17,631 nucleotides of DNA from Flammeovirgaceae bacterium UBA4659 (GCA_002405445.1 DHLV01000014.1:1-17631); one strand, 5' to 3'; counted from the first letter of the stretch, positions 7,746 to 14,648 are shown. The notes: generated from the letters alone by a model not told the origin. Numbers and translations: made by a program.

Positions 7746-7775
7746 GAAAGTTAGCTGACTAATCGTTAGTGCCAA
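7746..7775 (-). promoter_or_regulatory. Candidate promoter of the BNR-protein gene
   Basis: On the minus strand TTGG (7775-7772) and TAACTTTC (7753-7746, seven of eight to TAnnTTTG) are separated by 18 bases. This predicts a short leader before the ATG at 7724 and supports that start over 7775. Confidence 0.35.
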
Positions 7776-7868
7776 TGTCGATTTTTTGTAAAGTGAATTT
7801 ACAGGATAAAGAGTAACGGAAGGTTATGAGTGGTGAAATGAACACTTATCGAATAAAGCTTATTTATC

Positions 7869-7909
7869 ACATATTCAATCAGATAAGATTTTGATCCTAT
7901 TGAATATGT
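7869..7909. repeat. Perfect inverted repeat, 11-base arms with a 19-base spacer
   Basis: ACATATTCAAT (7869-7879) and ATTGAATATGT (7899-7909) are exact reverse complements. It lies between the BNR-protein promoter and the restriction-modification promoter. It is too A/T-rich for a strong terminator and has no T run. It may be a second regulator-binding site or a remnant of the insertion boundary. Confidence 0.5.
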
Positions 7910-7916
7910 ATAAAAA

Positions 7917-7950
7917 TTTGCATATATGACAACCGATTGTCATATATTTG
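7917..7950 (+). promoter_or_regulatory. Promoter of the HTH-methyltransferase operon
   Basis: TTTG at 7917-7920 and TATATTTG at 7943-7950 (exact TAnnTTTG) are separated by 22 bases. The start codon follows at 7955, four bases after the -7 element. The expected transcription start falls at or next to the ATG, so the mRNA would be leaderless. Confidence 0.6.
7922..7947. promoter_or_regulatory. Operator-like palindrome inside the restriction-modification promoter
   Basis: ATATATGACAA (7922-7932) and TTGTCATATAT (7937-7947) form a perfect 11-base inverted repeat around CCGA. It fills the spacer between the -33 and -7 elements and overlaps the first half of the -7 element. A dimeric protein bound here would block polymerase. 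The most likely binder is the HTH protein encoded immediately downstream, by analogy with C-protein boxes. Confidence 0.6.
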
Positions 7951-7954
7951 AGGT

Positions 7955-8260
7955 ATGGAAAACGTGGACTGGAACAAAAAAGTAAAACGACTCCTTAAGT
8001 CTGAATTGGTAAGGCGAGGTGTTACCACCGATGACCTTGTTGGTTTGCTTTGCAACATTGGTGTGCAGGAAACAAAAGCAAGTGTTGATAGTAAAATTAG
8101 CCGCGGCACATTTGGGGCAGCTTTCCTAATTCAGTGCCTTCAAGCAATTGGGTGCAAAAATTTTGTGCCAGAGGTTGAATCGGATATGATTGTTGCTGAA
8201 CCCAAATTGATTTATCGGAAAACAAAGAAGAGCAAAACGAAAGAGTATGCAAGAAGTTAG
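7955..8260 (+). CDS. DUF6471-like helix-turn-helix protein, putative controller of the restriction-modification system
   Basis: A 101-residue protein. Residues 6-68 read as a compact four- or five-helix domain: WNKKVKRLLKSELVRRG, TTDDLVGLLCNIG, then KASVDSKISRGTFGAAFLIQ and CLQAIG. This resembles what I know as DUF6471 and follows the helix plan of Cro/XRE-type DNA-binding domains, with the SKISRG region as candidate recognition helix. The basic tail (RKTKKSKTKEYARS) could add DNA contacts. It overlaps the methyltransferase start by 14 bases, so the two are co-transcribed and probably translationally coupled. The perfect palindrome in its own promoter suggests autoregulation. The family name is from memory and the regulatory role is inferred. 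It could instead act with the methyltransferase as a DNA-binding partner. Confidence 0.7.
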   Translation: MENVDWNKKVKRLLKSELVRRGVTTDDLVGLLCNIGVQETKASVDSKISRGTFGAAFLIQCLQAIGCKNFVPEVESDMIVAEPKLIYRKTKKSKTKEYARS

Positions 8261-9587
8261 ATTTATCGATTTGTTTGCGGGCATCGGAGGTTTACGATTG
8301 GGATTTGAAGAAGCATTTAAGTGTAGAGGCTTTGCCCCGACTTGCGTGATGACTTCTGAGATTAAGCCTCATGCTTTGTCCGTTCTTCATAAGAATTTCG
8401 AACACAGCCTAAAGGTTGGCGATATTTCAAAAGTCAAGAATTCAGCTATTCCGGATTTTGATTTTTTGCTCGGTGGATTTCCGTGTCAACCTTTTAGTGC
8501 AGGTGGTAAGCGGCATGGATTTATTGATACACGGGGAACATTATTTTTCGAGATTGAACGAATCATTGCTGAAAAGAAGCCTTATGGATTTATACTTGAA
8601 AACGTGGAGGGCTTAGTTAAACACGATTTAGAGTATAAAAATGATACTATTGGAAAAACACTTCGTGTGATCTTAGAGAAACTAACAGCTTTAGGTTATC
8701 ACGTTAGTTGGAATGTATTAAACGCAGCGAATTTTGGGTTACCTCAAGCAAGAAAAAGAGTTTTTATTGTGGGGACACTTGATCACGAAATCAGTTTAGT
8801 AGGCTTTGAAAAAAATAATGTCAGGCTAAAAGAAATATTGGAAAGTGGTCTACCAACCTTAGATACAAAGTTTACCAAATTGTTATTGAAAAATTTTCCA
8901 CTCAAAGAATTACATGGAAAATCAATTAAAGACAAACGTGGAGGCGATGACAATATCCATAGCTGGGATATTGGATTAAAAGGTGCTGTTACAAAAGAGC
9001 AATCTGTTTTGTTAAGCAAGCTATTTAAAGAGCGAAGAAAAAAACATTGGGCCAAAGAAATTGGCATTAAGTGGATGGATGGCATGACACTCACTTATAA
9101 GCAGATTAAAACATTTCATGATTCTCCAAAGTTGAAAGAAATGCTTGATGATTTGGTAGCGAAGGGCTACCTAAAATTTGAGTATCCAAAAAGCTTAATT
9201 TCAGAGCAAACTATTTTTGGTGAGAAGACGTATCGCGCAGAGAATAAAGCATTAAAGCCAGGCTACAACATTGTTACTGGTAAACTTAGTTTTGAGATTA
9301 ATAAAATTTTAGATCCTAATGGAATTGCCCCTACTCTGGTCGCTACTGATATGGCGCGGTTAGTTGTTCCTGATGGTGATGGTTTACGTAGAATGACACT
9401 ACGCGAGGGGCTTCGATTATTTGGATTTCCTGAATGGTTTGAAATGCCTGTAAAAACTGAAGATGGATTTGATTTATTGGGAAACACAGTTGCTGTGAAC
9501 GTTGTAAAATCGGTTGGTGAGAGATTGGCGGAAGTTTTTCAGCCCGACTATACAACCTTTAAATCTGAGCCTGTTTTATCTTTGTAA
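8247..9587 (+). CDS. Type II C5-cytosine DNA methyltransferase
   Basis: A 446-residue enzyme with the ordered m5C motifs. Motif I is DLFAGIGGLRLGF (residues 8-20) for AdoMet. Motif IV is GGFPCQPFS with catalytic Cys80. Motif VI is ENVEGL (118-123). Motif VIII is QARKRVFIVG (167-176). Motif IX is RRMTLREGLRLFGFP (381-395) and motif X is LLGNTVAVNVV (410-420). A long target-recognition region of about 190 residues between VIII and IX includes HSWDIGLKG, KWMDGMTLT and GYNIVTGKLSFE. It transfers a methyl group to C5 of cytosine in the recognition site, protecting host DNA from the neighbouring endonuclease. Specificity cannot be read directly; a GGNNCC-type site is suggested only by the partner nuclease. 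It is visibly more A/T-rich than flanking housekeeping genes. Confidence 0.95.
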   Translation: MQEVRFIDLFAGIGGLRLGFEEAFKCRGFAPTCVMTSEIKPHALSVLHKNFEHSLKVGDISKVKNSAIPDFDFLLGGFPCQPFSAGGKRHGFIDTRGTLFFEIERIIAEKKPYGFILENVEGLVKHDLEYKNDTIGKTLRVILEKLTALGYHVSWNVLNAANFGLPQARKRVFIVGTLDHEISLVGFEKNNVRLKEILESGLPTLDTKFTKLLLKNFPLKELHGKSIKDKRGGDDNIHSWDIGLKGAVTKEQSVLLSKLFKERRKKHWAKEIGIKWMDGMTLTYKQIKTFHDSPKLKEMLDDLVAKGYLKFEYPKSLISEQTIFGEKTYRAENKALKPGYNIVTGKLSFEINKILDPNGIAPTLVATDMARLVVPDGDGLRRMTLREGLRLFGFPEWFEMPVKTEDGFDLLGNTVAVNVVKSVGERLAEVFQPDYTTFKSEPVLSL

Positions 9588-10234
9588 TCTTTCAAAACCT
9601 TCTTCAGCCAGTGAGCATTTTCATGATGGGTTTTAGGATATTGATACCTTGTTTCATTCAACGCTTTTAAAAATTCTTCTTTTGAGCTGAATGATTTGAA
9701 AGTGGTTTTACCTGAGTACCAGATAATCGGTCGTATGTTATAAATTACCTTTTTCTTCTCCTGCACTTTAATTGGATAAGTAGAACTTGCGCCAGATAGC
9801 TCCCAAATCTTCTTAAGCCAAATGTCCTTAATGGTAATTTCTGAACCACTCATTTGATAGGCCAGTATCAAATAATCTGAATCCAACCGATGAGAATTTT
9901 CTAAAAGTGAATTGCAATAAGAATCGAAATTTGCCAAGTCAAATCCTGGTCCTCTATCAAAATCGAACGTTTTGATTTCCAATAATCCTTTCCTTTTATC
10001 TTTTACATTAAGAAAGATGTCGGGAAAAGTTTGCGAGTTGGTATTCTCCTCAAATTCAATCTTCTCTTTTTTCATCCATTCCTTGAGCCATTCTTGAATC
10101 AGATTACCAATTGTATCCTTAGTTTCAATTTTAATAGTCAAGTCTTTCAAAGTAAACTGGATGATCCCAGTTTGCCCAATTAAATGATATTCTTCAACTA
10201 ATTTCTTGAATAATTGATTTGCTGATACTTTCAT
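9548..10234 (-). CDS. Type II restriction endonuclease, NgoBV-like (PD-(D/E)XK)
   Basis: A 228-residue protein convergent with the methyltransferase; the two genes overlap by 40 bases at their 3' ends. The N-terminal helices lead to TIGNLIQEWLKEWMKKE, then a PD-(D/E)XK core: FPD with Asp72, 13 intervening residues, and EIK with Glu86 and Lys88 (LLEIKTFDFDRGPGFDLANF), the metal-binding nuclease signature. The overall pattern (short N-terminal helices, FPD, LLEIKTFD, FDSYC, LDSDYLILAYQ) recalls the NgoBV/NlaIV family, which cuts GGNNCC. That assignment is from memory and moderate. Being next to an m5C methyltransferase strongly supports a restriction role. Translation begins at ATG 10234; the frame upstream is closed by a TGA at 10244-10246. 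Confidence 0.8.
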   Translation of the reverse strand: MKVSANQLFKKLVEEYHLIGQTGIIQFTLKDLTIKIETKDTIGNLIQEWLKEWMKKEKIEFEENTNSQTFPDIFLNVKDKRKGLLEIKTFDFDRGPGFDLANFDSYCNSLLENSHRLDSDYLILAYQMSGSEITIKDIWLKKIWELSGASSTYPIKVQEKKKVIYNIRPIIWYSGKTTFKSFSSKEEFLKALNETRYQYPKTHHENAHWLKKVLKDYKDKTGSDLKVV

Positions 10235-10243
10235 AAACCAAAA

Positions 10244-10516
10244 TCAAAACAGCAGAAAAATACACGTTTGCGTATTGCTGCTAAATCTATTTTTTATCAA
10301 TCCCTTTTCATTTACAAAATGAGAAACGATGGTGTCTGAATACTCCCGTTTGCAGGGAAAAAATTTCACAGCCTTTTCTATTTTGTTGGTTTTTAAAATG
10401 GTACGCAGAATAAGCTTTTCCCGTGCACCAATTTCGCAGTTAGGTTTCAGTTCTTTTTCTATTTTCTCAATAACTGCGGTGATCTCCTCGATTTGATTCT
10501 GTTTAAATATAGCCAT
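10244..10516 (-). CDS. Uncharacterised 90-residue ORF upstream of the endonuclease
   Basis: Not recognised. It reads MAIFKQNQIEEITAVIEKIE and continues with mainly helical, lysine-rich sequence (GAREKLILRTIL, KAVKFFPCKREYSDTIVSHF), ending in a hydrophobic CIFLLF. It is in the same frame as the endonuclease and separated from it only by one TGA and three codons, so the two are surely on one transcript. Possible readings are a small regulatory or folding partner for the nuclease, or the N-terminal part of a longer nuclease interrupted by a stop. It lies 61 bases downstream of the FAD-oxidase gene on the same strand. A degenerate promoter-like arrangement (TACCTTTA at 10528-10521, four bases before the ATG) is present. 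Coding status probable, function unknown. Confidence 0.55.
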   Translation of the reverse strand: MAIFKQNQIEEITAVIEKIEKELKPNCEIGAREKLILRTILKTNKIEKAVKFFPCKREYSDTIVSHFVNEKGLIKNRFSSNTQTCIFLLF

Positions 10517-10577
10517 TTGCTAAAGGTAGTGAAACTTAGTGATATTGACTGAACGCCTGTGAATTCAACGGGCATAT

Positions 10578-12017
10578 TTAAAAAATTTTCCCGGGGTTCA
10601 AAATCCCATTTGGGTCAAAAACTTTTTTAATGCCCCGCATCAGGTTGAGGTTTACTTCACTCATAGCGATGGACATGTAGGGACGTTTAGCAATACCAAT
10701 GCCGTGTTCACCCGATAGCGTGCCGCCCAAACTTACTGTCAGTTTGAAAATCTCACCGATGCCTTCGTTTACTTTTGTATTCCAATATTCTTCGCTCAAG
10801 CCTTCCTTTAAAATATTCACGTGCAGATTGCCATCACCCAAATGACCAAAGCAAACTGTGTTGAAGTTGTAACGTTTCCCAATTTCTTTAATGCCATTAA
10901 TGAGCTTTGGCAGATTGGCACGCGGCACCACCACATCATCTGATTTAGTGAGTGTGTACCAGTTAACAGCCGGAGAAATATTTTTTCTGATTTTCCATAA
11001 CTCCGCTTTTTGCGCTTCGGTATCAGCAAACAAAATCTCTCCACTTTCAAATTTTTCCACTACACCCATCACGCGCTCCGCATCGCGCATCAGCACTTCC
11101 TCATCGTTACCGTCTAGCTCGCATAGTAAATATGCATTCATTCCTTCCGTTAACTTGGTCGTGACGGGGCTATTCAATACTTTTTCGCAGTAATCAAAAG
11201 TTTTGGCCGCTGCCTCTTTCTCAAAAAACTCCATCCCTGAAGGTGTAATGCCCGCTACATAAATGGCTGCAATGGCTTTGCACGCTTCTTCATTGCTGCT
11301 GAACGGAATCATCATTAGCACGTTCTTCTGCGGATAGCCGCGCAACTTGAAAACAATTTTCGTGATAATGCCCAACGTTCCTTCGCTGCCGCACATCAAT
11401 TGCGTCAGGTTGTATCCTGTAGAATTCTTCAACACATTAGCAGCAGTCCAAATAATTTCGCCAGTCGGCAATACCACTTGCATGTTCAACACATAGTCAC
11501 GGGTAACGCCATACTTCACAGCTTTTGGCCCTCCCGAGTTGTTGGCCAAGTTCCCTCCTAAAAAACAAGAGCCCCCACTTGCGGGGTCAGGCGGGTAAAA
11601 CAGTCCTTTTTCTTTAACGGCTTTTTGAAATACTTCTGTGATCACACCCGGCTCTACCGTTGCCTGCAAATTCAACTCATCGATATTCAAGATTTTGTTG
11701 AACCGTTCCATGCTGATGACAACACCTTTTTTTACTGGTAGTGCACCCCCGCTCAATCCTGTTCCTGCCCCGCGCGGTGTTGTAGGTAATTTATATTGAT
11801 TACAAATTTTTAGCACCTCGCTCACTTCTTCCGGTGTGCCTGGCTTCACCACCACGTCAGGCATAAATTGATAGTCTTCGGTTTTGTCGTGGCCGTACTC
11901 GTTGCGTGTTTCTTCGTCCACCATTACAAAGCCTTCTCCCACAATAGATTGAAACGCCTTCATTACTTCGATGGCGAACTCAGTTGTGGGCGCTTCTACT
12001 TCTTTGGTGTATGCCAT
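10578..12017 (-). CDS. FAD-binding oxidase, glycolate oxidase GlcD / D-lactate dehydrogenase type
   Basis: A 479-residue flavoprotein. The PCMH-type FAD domain spans about residues 50-230: PDVVVKPGTPEEVSEVLKIC, RGAGTGLSGGALP (82-94), the Gly/Asn-rich GGNLANNSGGPKAVKYG, and CGSEGTLGIITK (209-220). The C-terminal FAD-oxidase domain carries HLGDGNLHVNIL, the His/Asp/Asn active-site signature, then LSGEHGIGIAKRPYM and the usual ending DPNGILNPGKIF. It should oxidise a 2-hydroxy acid such as glycolate or D-lactate; the exact substrate cannot be told and no GlcE/GlcF partner is nearby. Length is normal for GlcD. It is divergent from the NlpC/P60 gene with only 22 bases between start codons. Start MAYTKEV at 12017; a later in-frame Met at residue 19 is less likely. 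Confidence 0.9.
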   Translation of the reverse strand: MAYTKEVEAPTTEFAIEVMKAFQSIVGEGFVMVDEETRNEYGHDKTEDYQFMPDVVVKPGTPEEVSEVLKICNQYKLPTTPRGAGTGLSGGALPVKKGVVISMERFNKILNIDELNLQATVEPGVITEVFQKAVKEKGLFYPPDPASGGSCFLGGNLANNSGGPKAVKYGVTRDYVLNMQVVLPTGEIIWTAANVLKNSTGYNLTQLMCGSEGTLGIITKIVFKLRGYPQKNVLMMIPFSSNEEACKAIAAIYVAGITPSGMEFFEKEAAAKTFDYCEKVLNSPVTTKLTEGMNAYLLCELDGNDEEVLMRDAERVMGVVEKFESGEILFADTEAQKAELWKIRKNISPAVNWYTLTKSDDVVVPRANLPKLINGIKEIGKRYNFNTVCFGHLGDGNLHVNILKEGLSEEYWNTKVNEGIGEIFKLTVSLGGTLSGEHGIGIAKRPYMSIAMSEVNLNLMRGIKKVFDPNGILNPGKIF

Positions 12018-12032
12018 TATGTGCTAAATTTG
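12003..12032 (+). promoter_or_regulatory. Promoter of the NlpC/P60-AI-2E transporter operon
   Basis: TTTG at 12003-12006 and TAAATTTG at 12025-12032 (exact TAnnTTTG) are 18 bases apart. The -33 box lies inside the first codons of the divergent FAD-oxidase gene. The predicted transcription start is within a few bases of the ATG at 12040, so the mRNA is probably leaderless or nearly so. Confidence 0.55.
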
Positions 12033-12039
12033 TTGTGTG

Positions 12040-12546
12040 ATGTCAATAGTAAATCGCAAAATTAGTCATTTAAGTTTGCACCGACTGACCATTTTACTGT
12101 CGATTTTTTTGTTGCTGAGCGGATGTTCGGCTTCCCGCAAAGCCAAACAGCGGCAACACGAAGTTGAAGCAGTGATACGCGCAGCCCGCACCTACACCGG
12201 CACGCCCTACAAGTGGGGTGGCACCACGCGGTCCGGAATCGATTGCTCTGCTTTGACCGGCAATGCTTTCAGCGCCATTCAGGTAAATTTGCCCCGCACT
12301 GCCGATGCCCAGGCATTGGTGGGCGAAAAAATAAGGATTGTTGACTTGAAGCCAGGCGACCTTGTATTTTTTGCAACAGGGCGTAAGAAGCGAGAGATCA
12401 CACACGTGGGCATCATCACGGCTGTAAAATCAAAAAATGATGTAAAGTTTATACATGCCTCCACATCGCTTGGTGTGGTAGAGACCAACTTGTTTTCTGA
12501 TTATTACAAAAAGCGATTTCGATCGGCCAGACGTGTAATTGAATGA
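12040..12546 (+). CDS. NlpC/P60 family lipoprotein, putative peptidoglycan endopeptidase
   Basis: A 168-residue protein. A basic N-terminus and hydrophobic stretch end in the lipobox LSGC with the lipidated Cys29, so it should be anchored in a cell-envelope membrane facing the periplasm. The C40 peptidase domain follows: PYKWGGTTRSGIDCSALTG with catalytic Cys69, KPGDLVFFATG, THVGIITAV with His122, and FIHASTSLGV with His139. Such enzymes cut stem peptides of peptidoglycan, usually the D-Glu to diamino acid bond. I chose ATG 12040 over the GTG at 12037 because it sits properly after the promoter element. Its stop overlaps the next start as ATGA, so it is translationally coupled to the transporter gene. 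Family firm, exact bond not proven. Confidence 0.9.
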   Translation: MSIVNRKISHLSLHRLTILLSIFLLLSGCSASRKAKQRQHEVEAVIRAARTYTGTPYKWGGTTRSGIDCSALTGNAFSAIQVNLPRTADAQALVGEKIRIVDLKPGDLVFFATGRKKREITHVGIITAVKSKNDVKFIHASTSLGVVETNLFSDYYKKRFRSARRVIE

Positions 12547-13628
12547 ATATGGAGCAGGAAACCTTCAAATTAAAAGTGGTGTACCAGTACTTGATGGTGC
12601 TGGCGCTGAGCATCGCGTTCTTAGTGCTGACCAAAGATATTGTGATGCCCATGGCATTTGCAGCATTGTTTTCTGTGGTATTGCTGCCCATGGTTAAGTT
12701 CTTCGGCAAAAAAATGGGTGAGATTACGGCCATCAGCCACACGCTGGTTTGCGTACTGGTGGTGATGTTGTTGATGAGTTGGTTTGTGGTATCGCAGTTG
12801 GCCAATTTGGCTGCAAGTTTACCGGGCCTGGAGCAACGATTTTTGAATCTGATCAACGATATCAGTAAATCGATGAGCGATCAATTCGATGTATCTACCG
12901 TTGAGCAAGTTCAATATCTGAAGGATGGGCTGAAGAACATGTCAAGCTATTTGGGCAAAATCCTGCTGTCCACCTCTTACCTGGCCTACTTTTTCGTTCA
13001 GGTCCCGATCTACATCTTCTTGTTTTTACTGTACCGAAACAGGTTCAAAGATTTTTTTTTAGCGTTGATGCCTGGTTCGGCAATGCAATGGAAAGAAGAG
13101 ATTCAATCCATTATCAAGGCCTACCTTTCAGGGTTGACGCTGGTGGTGCTGATAGCGGGAATTTTGAACAGTGTTGGCCTGCTGATCATAGGCATTGACC
13201 ACGCTATCTTTTTTGGATTTCTGTCTGGAGCACTCACCATGATCCCCTATGTGGGTATTGCGCTGGGTGCAGCTCTGCCCACACTGGTCGCTTTGATCAC
13301 GAAAGATTCGGTTTGGTATGCAGTAGGGGTTATTGCAGTGCATGCGGTAGTTCAGTTTTTGGAAGGGAATTTCATCACTCCTAAAATCACAGGCTCAAAA
13401 ATTTCCGTCAATGCCTTGGCAGCCATCGTGGCTTTGCTGGTGGGTGGAAAGATCTGGGGTATAGCCGGAATGATACTGGCGGTACCGGCAGTGGGTATCA
13501 TGAAGATACTGTTGGGTTATTCACCAAGGCTGAAAGCTTTTGCAATTTTATTGGGAGATGGCCCAACCAACCCAGCGGAAGATGAACAAATCAAAAATAC
13601 CGATGGCCCTGAACCGCTAACGGGGTGA
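12543..13628 (+). CDS. AI-2E (PerM) family membrane transporter
   Basis: A 361-residue integral membrane protein with about eight hydrophobic helices. Early pairs include YLMVLALSIAFLVLTKDIVM and a helix at about 30-45; the soluble or amphipathic region at about 85-140 includes LEQRFLNLINDISKSM. It has the conserved central LYRNRFKDFFLALMP and the C-terminal GFLSGALTMIPYVGIALGA and AVPAVGIMKILLGY, hallmarks of this family. Members include TqsA (AI-2 export) and Na+/H+ antiporter-like proteins, so the substrate here is unknown. It is coupled to the NlpC/P60 gene by a 4-base ATGA overlap. Its last 12 bases overlap the end of the convergent AraC-type gene. A start at ATG 12549 is also possible. 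Confidence 0.92.
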   Translation: MNMEQETFKLKVVYQYLMVLALSIAFLVLTKDIVMPMAFAALFSVVLLPMVKFFGKKMGEITAISHTLVCVLVVMLLMSWFVVSQLANLAASLPGLEQRFLNLINDISKSMSDQFDVSTVEQVQYLKDGLKNMSSYLGKILLSTSYLAYFFVQVPIYIFLFLLYRNRFKDFFLALMPGSAMQWKEEIQSIIKAYLSGLTLVVLIAGILNSVGLLIIGIDHAIFFGFLSGALTMIPYVGIALGAALPTLVALITKDSVWYAVGVIAVHAVVQFLEGNFITPKITGSKISVNALAAIVALLVGGKIWGIAGMILAVPAVGIMKILLGYSPRLKAFAILLGDGPTNPAEDEQIKNTDGPEPLTG

Positions 13629-14519
13629 GTGCTGCATTAAATACTTCTTGGGCGTAACGCCAAATTTCTTCTTAAACGCTGCGATAAAATGGCTTGGGTT
13701 AGCATAACCCACCTGGTAGGCAGCTTCGTTCACCAAGTATTTTCCTGAATCAAGCAGCAGCCTGGATTGGTCTAGCTTGTGGTCAAGTAAAAAGCTATGA
13801 ACCGTTTGTCCGTAAATTTCTTTGAACCCAGCTTTCAACTGATATTCATTGATGCTAACAACCTTGGCGAGTTCTTTCAAGCTAGGCGATGCCTCTAAGT
13901 TCTTTAACAGGTATTCTTTGGCTTGCTTGATTTTCCTTACCGTTTCTTGGTCTTTTAGGAATGGGCAGGCTTCGCTGTTAGGTTGGCGGAGCGAAAAGTA
14001 AAGGCTCAATAACTCAAACACCTTACCGTGATAGTAAAGTTTTTGCGCGCTGTCACTCAATTGCGTTGTAAATAACTGATTAAGGACCAGCATCAGCGAG
14101 GGTGGAATTTCCTTTTCGTCATAGAACTTCTGGTTACTATTCTCGGGGTTTAGCAACGGAAGAGCGTCATTCACAAATAATTGATGAAGGCTTTGCAGAG
14201 AAATCGTCATGAAGACCATTTTGGTTTGGGTAGCCACCAGCATGGAAAAGGGCATGTCCTTGTCGGGGTTATAAAAGAAGTAGTAGCGCTGCCGGGTAAT
14301 TTCTCGACTGTAATGTGGGCCAAATTGAAATACGGCACTCCCCGTTAAACAAAAGTAAAAGTGAATGGTGCCTTTTGTGATTTGGTGATCTAAAGCTTGC
14401 GCATCCGCTGTTTCGTTCGCTGCAATCGACAGGGTAATGTCAGCCTTTTCATAAAGAGATTGCATTGAACATTTTTGAGTATTTTCTGGGTGAACCGGAG
14501 CTGCTAAAGGTTCTTTCAT
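13617..14519 (-). CDS. AraC-family (PchR-like) transcriptional regulator
   Basis: A 300-residue regulator. Residues 1-190 form a ligand-sensing N-terminal part with a cupin-like stretch (HFYFCLTGSAVFQF). Residues 194-300 form the AraC DNA-binding domain with two helix-turn-helix units: SLKELAKVVSINEYQLKAGF near 213-232, and EAAYQVGYANPSHFIAAFKK followed by FGVTPKKYL near 272-301. The NEYQLKAGFKEIYG variant of the first HTH is characteristic of PchR-type regulators, which in known cases activate siderophore or iron uptake genes upon ligand binding. It is divergent from the TonB-dependent receptor across 150 bases, which suggests that it controls that operon and probably itself. The effector is unknown; heme or a ferric chelate is an inference from context. 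Confidence 0.9.
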   Translation of the reverse strand: MKEPLAAPVHPENTQKCSMQSLYEKADITLSIAANETADAQALDHQITKGTIHFYFCLTGSAVFQFGPHYSREITRQRYYFFYNPDKDMPFSMLVATQTKMVFMTISLQSLHQLFVNDALPLLNPENSNQKFYDEKEIPPSLMLVLNQLFTTQLSDSAQKLYYHGKVFELLSLYFSLRQPNSEACPFLKDQETVRKIKQAKEYLLKNLEASPSLKELAKVVSINEYQLKAGFKEIYGQTVHSFLLDHKLDQSRLLLDSGKYLVNEAAYQVGYANPSHFIAAFKKKFGVTPKKYLMQHSPR

Positions 14520-14576
14520 AATTAAAAAATGACAAAAATCATGTTATTAATGGTTCTGAAATCGGGATTTTCACTC

Positions 14577-14602
14577 AAAAGTATCCAAAAGTGATCAAAA
14601 AC
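14577..14602. promoter_or_regulatory. Phased A-rich direct repeats between regulator and receptor genes
   Basis: AAAAGTATCC (14577-14586) and AAAAGTGATC (14587-14596) are followed by AAAAAC, so similar blocks recur every 10 bases, one helical turn. They lie between the divergent AraC-type and receptor genes. AraC-type proteins often bind direct repeats near helical phase, so this is a candidate binding site. A-tract bending alone could also explain it. Confidence 0.35.
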
Positions 14603-14632
14603 AAGAGGCTGGCATTAATTATTCTTTTTTGG

Positions 14633-14648
14633 GTATTTTTTCGAATAC
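14633..14648. promoter_or_regulatory. Small inverted repeat upstream of the receptor gene
   Basis: GTATT (14633-14637) and AATAC (14644-14648) are perfect complements around TTTTCG, 22 bases before the receptor start. A near-consensus -7 element CATATTTG follows at 14657-14664. It could be an operator. Arms are short, so chance is possible. Confidence 0.25.

Noticed and set aside
7725..7775. Upstream 17-codon extension of the BNR protein
   Set aside because: It would place extra residues before a good signal peptide and overlaps the promoter-like site.
10553..10575. Imperfect palindrome around GAATTC after the FAD-oxidase stop
   Set aside because: Several mismatches and no T run; too weak to call a terminator or operator.
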